Assembly: GCA_964036045.1 (NCBI GenBank)
Contig: OZ038381.1
Location: 155,328,352 to 155,392,351, forward strand
From: Eutreptiella sp. 'Long Island Sound 2002'
Lineage: Eukaryota > Euglenozoa > Euglenophyceae > Eutreptiales > Eutreptiaceae
Length of the DNA stretch: 64,000 bases
Direction: 5' to 3'
The stretch's first letter is position 1, and every line of letters begins with the position of its first letter. A model generated the notes under the pieces. The model ran no database searches, was not told where the DNA came from, and was given only the letters and a program-made list of their open reading frames with translations. Shown here piece by piece: positions 54,816 to 64,000 of the stretch. Made by a program: the position numbers and the translations under genes.

Positions 54816-57173
54816 TGAAGCCGGTTCGGACCCCCGTGGCCATCTTTGGGTCACTTGGGGTGTGTATCTATGTGCCGGCAAGCCGCCATTGGCTGATATC
54901 ATACTCTCCCATCCACCTGAACTAACCCGATGTGATAGTGTGATAGGTTTGGCCATTCCGGCTACGAGCGGTCATATTCAGTACCGAGGCACCGCCAGCG
55001 GAGATTTATATATCGGAATATCAAGAATCAACAGGGTTTTATTATCATAATGTTTCCGTAATTTTTGAGCCTTTAGTTCTAATGGTCAATGTATCGGCGA
55101 CTGTCAGTTGGCTCGCGATTTTGCGATTGGTTAACTGTTATTTCCAGATATTTCGGCGGAAACTCCGATGAAGGGTCAGATTTCTTCAGTAAAGGGTTCG
55201 TTGCTTCCGCAATTTTCTAAATAAGCACTCGAAATTTTAATCTGAATTTTTCGCGATGTCGAAATTGGATTTTCGACTTCGACATCGCCGCACTTGATTT
55301 GGTCTTCTTCGAGTGATCATACTCTTTTCCCTATGCCCGAATCAGGTTTCCCTTATACTTGCCACCCATTTGACTTGGAGATATAAGGGAAACAAAAGTG
55401 AATCGTGGGACCACTTTGAAGGGCCATATCTACGCGCGAGTGTGAGGAGAGAGAATAAGGAAGGTTGGGTTGCAAGCGCCTTAGTCTCAACTTAATTTAG
55501 AAAGCATCAAACGCCTTTGGTGTGTACGCATGCCCGGTATAGGAAGGGATAATGGTCAAGAGGGTAGAAAGTGATATACAACTCTTGGACCGTGCAACCG
55601 AATATTTTATTGCGACTTTCGAGTGTACCGCATGAGTGTTGGGGTTGCATAGCATCTTTCCTTGGGTTCCTACGTATTTTTAACGTGAAGTTATGTCCAT
55701 GGAGGGTCATGGCATATCATGGTGGGAGCCACTTTTGAGGGTATGTGTTATATGCATGGTATATGTCTTGATATGCTCACGCCCATGTTATATATCTTCG
55801 TGTGGCCGAAGAGATGGGGAGCCATACGTGACAAGGGCTTTACCCATGTCCCAATTGTGGAAGTCAAAGCGCTAGACTAAGTCTACCGCGTATGTATTGC
55901 TCATGGTATGTTTGACAAAGAGATCCATGAGTGCACTCCCATTTTCATGGGGCATGTAGATATGAGTGGCGAAGGTATCTCCATGCACCCGATTGGGGAT
56001 CCAAGTGGGGGAATTGTTGGCAAATGGTTCCAATCGTTTGTGTATTGAACCATGAGCGGATATCATGGGTGAGCATAGAGATATACTATCATGACAACTT
56101 TGTATTTGGACATGTCTTCATGTTTTTGACCTCATTTTATGCTCATTTTTGTGTTTTATGTGCTCAACTGGTCGGCTAACAGTAAGGTGCCTAGAGATCC
56201 GTGAACTATGGTACGTTGCTCATATGTTGGCATATGCTTCAGTGTTGTACCTCATCATATGCCGGATCACGTGATCACTTTGGCTTGGCACACGAGGCCT
56301 CACAAAATTAGGTCTCAAACTCATGAGCTGACTTGTGAAGCATGTCATGTACATATCCGGAGGGGCTTCGGGGCCAATGATGGAATATTCTTGGGCATGG
56401 ACCTTTGGTCTATATCACCCTTGTATATTACTTTCCGGTTTGACACATGCATGGAGCATTTGGGTATTTGCCGTATGCATTTTTGAGTATACAATTGAAC
56501 ATTGGGCACTATGGTGTGTTTTGCCTGATTTTGTTAGGTTGTGAGCTCATCTTCATGGGGCAGCTTCCAAGCCAATTCGACTCAAAGTCCATCCAAGAAT
56601 ATGTCAGGGCAGGGCATGGTCCTGAGTGCCACTCTAGGCCATGACACGCCACCTCCCCTTTTGCACTAGGATTTAGAGGCTTTGGAGTGAACACATTTTT
56701 GGGGTTTATGCAGTGACTTGTGATACATGGCATTCAGCCATCTCATTTGACCTGGTTCAGGGCAACATGTTGGTGAGTCAAGGGAAGGTCTTGAGTCCAG
56801 GGAATGAGGGGTTTATGGTGATGAATGTGTATGTTTACCTCTTTCCCCAACGTTGCTTTATTTTGTGTTCATATGCCAATTTCAGGGCTTTCTTCCTTGG
56901 TGCAATTCTTGTACATGCCCGCCACCGTGAGACGACCGGTGTGCTGAACGGAAGCCCGCAGCCTGATTTGGATTGTGAATTGGGTTATTGCTGTATTTGT
57001 GGGATCTGGTTGCTATTCAGGGTTGAAGGAGGATTACATTTTCTATATTTTTGGATTTTGGACCCTGGTCTTTGAGGATTTTGAGAAATGCAATCGTTGA
57101 TCCGGAGTAAATCAGCAGGGGTAACCGGCGGAAAGGGCAAAGCGGGGGCCGGTCCTGGTAGGGACCTTCTTTA
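54816..57173 (+). repeat. Element C 3' LTR (2358 bp)
   Basis: Paired with 43971-46334, ending CTTCTTTA, then the target duplication CCCG. Hairpin at 55255-55286. The ATG of the gag frame is also present (57088), but there it runs into B's LTR. Confidence 0.93.
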
Positions 57174-57177
57174 CCCG

Positions 57178-60076
57178 GTGCGAGCCCGGCGGGAGCGTGT
57201 TCCGTGCCGTAAAGCCCCGCATCGGCAACCGATGCGCCGCCAGCGGAGATTTCTATATCAGAATATCAGGAATCAACAGGGTTTTATTTTCATATTGTTT
57301 CCGTCAATTTTTACGCTTCCCTTCTGATATTCACTGTTTTGACAGCTGGCGTTTAGTTCGCGACTTTAGCGTAACCGCCAGTTTAACTGTTATATACAGA
57401 TATTTTAGCGCTATCCGTGACGAAGACTCTAAAATCTTCAGGAATTGCACTGATGCATCTGCAATTTTCACATTCTACACTCGCAACCTTAATCCGAATT
57501 TTTCAGGATGTCGAAATCAGATTTTCGACTTCGACATCCCCGCACTTGATTTGACCTCTCTCGAGTGGACCTACGTGCTTCCCTATGCACGAATCAACTT
57601 TCCTTTTGTCTTGCCCTCCATTTGTCTTAGAGATATGGGAAAAACAAAATTGATTCGTGAGGCCACTTGTGAGGGTCATATCTCGTGCCGCTTGCGAGGA
57701 ATGACAATAAGGAAACGTGGGATGTATTCACAATACTCCCGACGTAATTTAGGAAGCTTTATATGCCTTGCGTCTCCACACGTGCGCGCTAGCGTAATGG
57801 ATCATGGTCAAGAGGGTAGAGTTTGCGTTATAACTCTTTGGCCATGATATTGCGTGCGTTAAGATAACTTTCGAGTGTAGCGCGCGAGTGTTGGTGTTGC
57901 ATAGGAACTCTCCTTGAGTTCCTATGACCGATTGACACAAAGTTATGCCCTTGGAGGGGCATGATATATCGTGGGGGGAGCTACCTTTTTGGGCAGTATG
58001 TGGTATGTGCCATGTGTTGTATTACGTGCCCATTTGGCGGGTTTGGCTAAGAGCGATACACCCACCAATGGACCTCATATTGCACGAGGCCCTTCCTCAT
58101 ACTCCCCACGATCAATTGCAAGCCTAACCTTCGTGAAAGGAAGCTTGTGTGGCGATCCCAAAGCGATGCGTTGGGAGCAAGGTGTGTGCTTTGCAATTTT
58201 CCATATTTTCATGTGCCCACTTGGGAAGTAGCGCTCGTGACCTTTTAAAGCGCCCCAAGTGGAGCACATATGTGGAATCGAAGGTCATTGGTGTCAAATC
58301 ATTGTGTTTAGAAGGATTGGTCGATTACTCAATCCAAGCCGATAATATTATAATATATTTGTGCGCCTTTCAAGGCACTTTTGGGTGTTTTTTCGCCAAT
58401 ATTGCTGTTTTTTGCCCGTCATCATGTCAAGTGGCGACCTTGTATCTCAACGTTGCGCCCAATCAACATCATGACTCAAGTATGTTATGAGGGTACATAC
58501 TTCGGTGCCCAACATATCTTGGACCCGGCGAATAACTCCTCTTGGGCTTGGCATACCGTGGCCGCCATGTTGACGATGTGGGACGATCCCAAATCATGGG
58601 CTCACTTGGCAACCCTGCCATTCCCAAAACCGGAGGAGTTGGGCGATGCCCAAAAGATATGTTGGACACATTTGACTTGATACCAATCCTATGGCACACT
58701 CCAGTCCAAGTCGGGCATGTGCCTCATTTGCCCCAACCATGAGTGTGCGCATTTTCGGCCATTTTGAGCAATTTTCCACATTTTCTGCCCGCCGTGCACT
58801 ATGTTCAGCCCCCCGTGCACGCCGGACGCATGGACCAATGGACCATATATGACATGGGTGTTATGTATATTGGTCCCCATGGTTCACACACCACGTGGGC
58901 GAGGCGGAGCAACCTTCGTTAAGGTGCTAGTCCAAAGTGAGTGTGGACAATTTTGCCATTTTGGCATTTGTGGACCCAATTGGGATTGTCACCACGCCAA
59001 GTGGCATAGAGATCTTTGAGAGCCAAGGGCATGGGAGTCTCTGTTGGACTCCCGGTGGATTGCGTATGGAATGGCGGATCCGATCTCCAAGCCGGCGTGG
59101 AGAGATACTATTGGGAGCACCCCCGAATTTTGGCTCATTTTGAGTAGCCAAAATGACCCCCTTTTGGGACCCCAATTTCACCCCCCCGTGTGGTCAATAT
59201 CCCCATATCGGCCCCATATCTCTATGCCCACAAGGAGCCTGGACCTATATCCACGTTGTACACTCAGATATAAGTCATAGGTCCTGCCTCCTATCCTGTG
59301 AGTCATTGGCCTCGCCCTGGCCGGGCGAGCCACGCGTGGGAATAACGCCAATTTTGGTGATTTTGGCATCATGACCCCACTTGACGTACCCGTGGTGCCC
59401 TGATGCCGGGACCTCAGAGGGAACCAAGTTTGGTGAGGGCTCCACGGAGTTCGTATTCGAAGGGCATAGGGTCAGGTGCCTCGTGCCTACCTCTGGCGGG
59501 TCCGGACGAGGGGTCAATTTTGGAGATTTTTGAGCTCATATCAGTTTGGGCTGAAACAGCCCATTTTCAGCTACCAACTCCTAGGAGATAATGACGGGGC
59601 CATATCTCTGGCTCAGAGGGGAGGTAGGACCGGCCATCAAGGGAGCATGGGGAGCCACTGCCGGTCTGCCTTGGAGCTGCTTGGTTCCTAGGAACTCGCC
59701 TGTGGCTGGGCGGGACACCTCCCCTGTTGGCAGGTTTTCAGGGTCCGGACTGAGCAGGGCATGGGTTGTGTTTGAGCCCCCGCCCCCACCAGCCACTGAG
59801 AGGGTCGGACCTGGGGTTGGGATATGAGTTGGGACTGAGTGTCTTCTGTCCTGTGATGCACTTACCCCAGTCCAGTCTTTAACCCATGTGTACATATTCT
59901 GATGTGTTGCTGTACATACTTTTGCTCCCTTGTTTCAGAGTGGCAAGGATCCTGAAACGCTTTGTCTCATGACACGAGCGTAATGATGCCCCTGTGAGCG
60001 CAGTGCTTTGCCTGCCTGCTTGCCTGTGCGTGTCACCGCAGCGTCCCGTGGCCAGGCCCCCCACGGGAACGCGTCA
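57178..60076 (+). repeat. Element B 3' LTR, remaining part (2899 bp)
   Basis: Matches 29832-32722 with scattered substitutions and small indels, ending GCGTCA, followed by the target duplication ACAC at 60077-60080. Hairpin at 57507-57538. Confidence 0.92.
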
Positions 60077-60080
60077 ACAC

Positions 60081-62138
60081 CCCATGTGTCGTGGTAGATT
60101 TTGCCGTGACTACTAGTACCACCATAGCAGAGATAAGGACGGCCTTGGTTTCCAAAGGTACTTCCTCAGCACGTGTCCAAAGAATCGATCAACGCACGTA
60201 CTATGGCTGTCACATAGTCTTCCTCCGGTTGGATAAGTGATTTCAAATTCCACCTGATAGATCTAACACTATTAGCACCAGACTGGAAGAGTATTCGATT
60301 GGCTGGCCTGCAATACGGCGCGACCAAGGACGGCGCGCATACACACAGCAGCAGCCAATCGACGAATCGGAAACCCAAATAATGTTAGAACAAATGTTGG
60401 CCAACCGCAGAATTGAAATAAAATCGTTGCAAAAACATAAATTCAAAAACAAAACTGAAATCTGCAGTCGGAATTAATTCCCGGATCGAAATCTTGGATT
60501 GGAATGAAATGCTGAGATCGCATAATATTTTACACCTGAAATGGCACACAAGAAGCATAATGAGTGTGCAAAGTAGAAATGGGCAACAAACATGGATTCT
60601 GACATGGCTATGCCCTAAGTTTTACACCCCCCTTCCTGGATCAGACATCCCCGATGCTCTGACACACCAAAGTCAGAAAACGAGGGTCAGAGCCATGGAA
60701 ACGAGCACAAACAAGTATCACAGGGCGGGTGGGTGGGTGCAAAATCCACATGGGTGTGGGCATTGCACAAACACCCCCCTCCTTACCCCTGAACACCCTG
60801 CATAACACAAATACCGGTGGTTAGGCCATAAAATACCTATGCAAAGCCCCCACACGTGCCATTGACACCCCCCTCCCTAGCTGCAAATTCCCGGCGACAA
60901 GCCAAGCCGCAGCGAAACAATGCCACCGAATGGCGCGAAGGGGAATCAACAAGCAGAATGAGAGCCATATAATGCAGAAATGCATCCTGAGGTCAGCAAA
61001 GACAATAATTGGAGAAATTATGGAAAAAGAATTTTCGAAATTTTTTTTTCCGAAATTTTTTGTTACGAAATATTATATCATTTGGGACTCAGGTGGAAGC
61101 AGGAAGCAAACAGATGCCATGTTTGCACCCGGAATGAGTTTTCGAAGTGGGTAGGTACTCGGGAAATCCTCTAACTCAACGATATCCCAAAAACATGGCA
61201 AAAACATGGTCCTCACCCTAGCTAACGCTACCCTAAGATATTCTTTAGGAGGGTCTACCGGGGGCCGCTGGTGCAAATGTACTGCGAACGGACCCCACTG
61301 TTGCGTCGGGCATGCCAAAAAATGGTTGAGGATCCGGTCGGAATGTCCTCAGGGGCCACCAACTGGGAGGAATGAAAAATCAAATTTTTACTAAAAATGG
61401 TAACAATTGTTACTAAAATTAGCGAAGCTGAAAAATTGGATCTCCAAATAGGGGAACCCTGGCGAGAAACGGACCTCAACAATGCGATCAGGGCGCAAAA
61501 ATGTGGTCACGGACGCTGAGGAAACGCGAAACGGGGCCGGTGGGGAGGAGTTCTAAAAATAGAAATTTTGTTACTAAAATAGAACAAAATTCTAAAAATA
61601 GAAAGTGGTGTTCTAAAAAAAGAAACAGGCATTTTTGAAGGAGAAAGCTCCCCCTAAGCACAATTGGCGGCCCCCATTGCGTCCTGCAACCTCAAAATAG
61701 TGGCGGGAGCTCAAACAACATTCAATTTCAGCGCGTGAAGCTCAAATCTATCCCAAGTGCCCAAAGTGGTGGGCAAACCATGGAACAGGCACTGAAACAC
61801 TCCCAACAATACAAAACGATGGCCTGGGTGCATTCAGCAACCCAAAAATAGGGGGCAAAATGCAGAGCAGGGATGAGGAGGACATCACAATGCAGATGGG
61901 AGGAGTAGGTCAAACAAGTGGAAAAGACATGTGGGTAAGAGAGACAACCACCATCAATCAATGGCAACGGATAAGGGCAAGGGGATCATAAGGCAAAGGG
62001 TTCAAAGCATCAATGCAAAATTGCCTGAATAAAGTGTGAAGAGATGACATTTCACTCCAACGGGGAAAATTCGATGAAAAAACTTGCTGGAGGGCCAACC
62101 TGCCAATAGTTGGTAAAAAATAGGAAATCAGCAATAAT
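60081..62138 (-). other. Non-coding 3' region of element F, with possible LTR head
   Basis: No coding frame is supported. On the minus strand a purine tract AAGGGGGG (60634-60627) is followed by TGTAAAACTTAGGGCATAGC (from 60626), a pattern typical of a PPT/3' LTR junction. 60627-62138 would then be the 3' UTR, and 60081-60626 the start of the LTR, cut by B. 61020-61080 and 61380-61640 are A/T-rich with repeated TTACTAAAA and TTCTAAAAA words. Confidence 0.4.
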
Positions 62139-62483
62139 TCAGCCCAAATCTGACGAAGACACATCAATCTCTTTCCGACGGTTGTACCGAGCACATGTGT
62201 CGTTCGTATTATGCATGCAAGAGCCTGCATAATGCCACTCAGGTTCGGGAAACCCCCGAAATTGGACTCGCCATTGTCGCTTGCCCCTGACGACACGATC
62301 CTCCAAAACACCCTCGACCACGTAGTCGTCGGTCTCAATCAACCCTTCCCTATCCGTATAATAGTGCAAAGGCACTTTCTTGTCGTCCTTGTAAGGGACA
62401 TAGGGCTTCCATCGCCGAGAAGTGAAGATCTCTTCCCTTCCTCGGATATTTACACGGTAGGTGCCCGCTGGGATGCGTCTCAA
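62139..62483 (-). pseudogene. Element F integrase C-terminus and chromodomain-like segment
   Basis: A 114-residue frame. A basic strand region (TYRVNIRGREEIFTSRRWKP) is followed by DYVVEGVLEDRVVRGKRQWR, then VQFRGFPEPEWHYAGSCM, in the position and pattern of a chromodomain. It is in a different frame from the integrase core, so one frameshift is needed near 62490. Confidence 0.65.
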
Positions 62484-62498
62484 CCCTTCACAAGGGCG

Positions 62499-63176
62499 TT
62501 ACCGAACCCTTTCGAGCTTGCCATGCACAGGAGGTTCTACAATACAACTACGTACCCATACACGGTCCCCCGGCATGAACGATTGCTCCGGATGTTTGGC
62601 CAAAAATTTGGCAAACTCCTTGGCATGAAGGTCTTGAAGGCGCTTTCTGACTTCAGCACGTTCGTCCAACATGCGACCATACAATTGTCCTGCATCTTCA
62701 GCCCCATCCTGTACGGATACGGGCAAACAATCCCCCCAACCTACAGGATCTCTCTTAAAAAGAAGTCGATGTGGAGAATACCCACTGACTGCCCCCGGCA
62801 AATCGTTCAAAGCCCAAAGGGCCAATGGCAAGCTTTCCACCCAAGAGTGCTTGCTGGAACCCCCACGCTGCTCAAGGTACTGCCTAAGTGAGTTTACAAT
62901 ACTTTGGACAGCTCGTTCAGCACGTCCGTTGCTCTGTGGTCGGTAGGCCACTGAGCTGTGTTGTTCAACTCCACTCATGGCAAACAAATCCTTCAAAAAT
63001 TCATAGTTGATAATGGACGCATTGTCACAAAGGAACTCTTTTGGCAACCCAAACATATGGACGCATCTATCCAAAAACAAAGAAGCAGCACTCTTACTGT
63101 CCAATCCCTTTTCTTGACAAGTGATTGCCATTACATACCTGGTAAGACGGCAGGCGATGACCATGAGATAGTCCAC
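62499..63176 (-). pseudogene. Element F integrase catalytic core
   Basis: A 225-residue frame. MDYLMVIACRLTRYVMAITC begins the core. The second catalytic Asp is in FLCDNASIINYEFLKDLF and the Glu in SNGRAERAVQSIV. It continues with SLPLALWALNDLPGAVSGYS and FMPGDRVWVRS, typical of gypsy integrases. The first Asp strand is beyond a frameshift at about 63180. Confidence 0.82.
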
Positions 63177-63543
63177 CTTTTACCAGTGGACATCTGCAAA
63201 CACTCGGGAAAGTTACAAACGTGAATTGCAAGAAATGTGAAGGGATACTGCGGAACAGCAGCAAATTTTAATGTGTTGGGTTGCTTGCCACGCCTTGCCT
63301 TCGTAGTTTGACACTCATGACATCGCCGAAGAATTTTGGCGATGTGGGGTGACAGATTACGCCTATCTCTTGGCAAATCGTAAGCAAGGCACCAAAGTTT
63401 TCTACCAAACAACTCCACAGTCTTCTCCACCTGACGGTGGCCATAAGAATGTATTGCCACCACCACGTCTTCAAAAAGAGATGTAGGGCACCCACAATCT
63501 TTCCCTTGACCCGAATCGCCTTTTCGTCATCGTTCCACCTCAT
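63131..63543 (-). pseudogene. Element F integrase zinc-binding N-terminus
   Basis: Two overlapping frames carry it. 63131-63466 has AIHSYGHRQVEKTVELFGRK and RRCHECQTTKARRGKQ, giving an HX3H...CX2C zinc site. 63268-63543 gives the upstream piece. Broken by at least one frameshift. Confidence 0.7.
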
Positions 63544-63636
63544 ACCGTAATCCCAATACTTCGGGTTTGAGATGACTGGATCAGACTCAAAGTCTCAGTC
63601 AGGAAATTCATACCGATAATGCTCAGTCCAATCCTC

Positions 63637-63972
63637 TTAGAGAATTCGGGACTGAGATGGTATGTTCGCCTTGGACACGGCACAAATGAGTCCTTCCGAC
63701 TCCGGCCAGTACGACAAATGACTCATCCGAGCTTGAAGATGGGCTGCATAGCCAGAAATAGTCTCACTGGACCCATTAACTGCACATCCCATTACAGAAG
63801 CAATAGATGCAGCAAGCTCATTTATCTCTTTGTCCTGTCTGTCCTGAATGTTCTGAGAACTGTTGTCGAAACACTGAAAAATGGAGGGGCAAGGTTGTAC
63901 CAAAGCTTGATGAGCACTTAGAGCCTGCACCGTGGCATATCCAAGCCATTGGAGAGTTAAGACATCCCCCAC
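63637..63972 (-). pseudogene. Element F upstream open fragment, not recognised
   Basis: A 111-residue minus-strand frame containing EINELAASIASVMGCAVNGS and AAHLQARMSHLSYW. It lies before the integrase, where RNase H or linker would be expected, but I see no diagnostic motif. Confidence 0.3.
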
Positions 63973-64000
63973 GGCAGTGATGGCATTGAGAAGTCCTGAA

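Larger units (their letters stand above)
43971..57173 (+). mobile_element. Element C: full-length gypsy chromodomain retrotransposon inserted in B's 3' LTR
   Basis: 13,203 bp. LTRs 43971-46334 and 54816-57173 start TGAAGCCGG and end CTTCTTTA. The PBS is 46335-46347 and the PPT 54805-54815. The target duplication CCCG lies at 43967-43970 and 57174-57177, and the empty site is seen in B's 5' LTR at 29828-29832. It is a distant relative of B with the same domain order. The LTRs differ by roughly a few percent by eye, and it carries a TAA between protease and RT and a frameshift before the chromodomain, so it is probably recent but not fully functional. Confidence 0.94.
29733..60076 (+). mobile_element. 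Element B: giant Ty3/gypsy chromodomain retrotransposon, interrupted by C
   Basis: The 5' LTR is 29733-32722, gag-pol 33076-42408, the 3' UTR 42409-43860, the PPT 43861-43871, and the 3' LTR 43872-43970 plus 57178-60076. The LTR starts TGAAGCGG and ends GTCA (TG...CA). The target duplication ACAC is at 29729-29732 and 60077-60080. Without C and its duplicated CCCG, B is about 17.1 kb. Coding is one frame with only three in-frame stops (35926, 37138, 37429), so it is fairly young. Confidence 0.9.
62139..64000 (-). mobile_element. Element F: gypsy-type element, 3' part, running off the right window edge
   Basis: The minus strand carries integrase and chromodomain-like coding in several frames. 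Protein sequence is unlike that of A-E at the detailed level, so this is a further family. Frameshifts and stops mark it as decayed. Confidence 0.8.

Noticed and set aside
1-64000. CRISPR arrays, bacterial operons, or host genes
   Set aside because: No spaced identical repeats of the CRISPR type were seen, no ribosome-binding-site-led gene clusters, and every supported coding segment belongs to a transposable element.

Overview
The window is eukaryotic and consists almost entirely of transposable elements; I found no host cellular gene, rRNA gene, real tRNA gene or CRISPR array. It holds five large Ty3/gypsy-type LTR retrotransposons (called A to F here, with D and E from one family and A and B from another), one small LTR remnant (G) and one cut-and-paste DNA transposon (H), nested in each other. 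The host cannot be fixed from the sequence. Large chromodomain gypsy elements, GC-rich coding regions and an initiator-tRNA primer site of the type TGGTAGCAGAGG (rather than the land-plant TGGTATCAGAGC) suggest a protist or alga with a large repeat-rich genome, possibly an alveolate or a green-lineage alga. This is low-confidence inference.

Layout. 1-8637 (+): element A, cut by the left window edge, with a pol pseudogene (five nonsense codons, two compensating frameshifts) and a 3' end rearranged by a 2.2 kb inversion (4497-6711). 8644-16881 (+): element D, an old gypsy copy split by G in gag (9157-11340, target duplication AAGA) and by H in RT (13993-16514, target duplication GCGTGC). 16883-28134 (-): element E, full length with 0.79 kb LTRs that contain a tRNA-like fold, and decayed coding frames. 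28135-29732: non-coding flank of B. 29733-60076 (+): element B, about 17.1 kb once the insertion in it is removed, with roughly 3 kb LTRs and an open 1646-aa pol. Its 3' LTR is split by element C (43971-57173, +), a 13.2 kb element with 2.36 kb LTRs, a PBS, a PPT and a 4-bp target duplication. 60081-64000 (-): element F, 3' part only (integrase and chromodomain) with a probable 3' LTR start.

How the parts work together. Each gypsy element encodes Gag (capsid and zinc knuckle) and Pol (protease, a degenerate Dam-like methyltransferase-fold domain, reverse transcriptase, RNase H, integrase, chromodomain). In B, C and E the gag and protease segments lie in one reading frame but are separated by in-frame stops. 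The stop next to protease is followed by CGG in B and E and by AGG in C, which suggests stop-codon readthrough as the Gag-Pol control step. The main unusual points are the Dam-like domain between protease and RT in all three families, the readthrough layout, the unclassified DNA transposon H, the tRNA-like structure inside E's LTRs, and the inversion in A.
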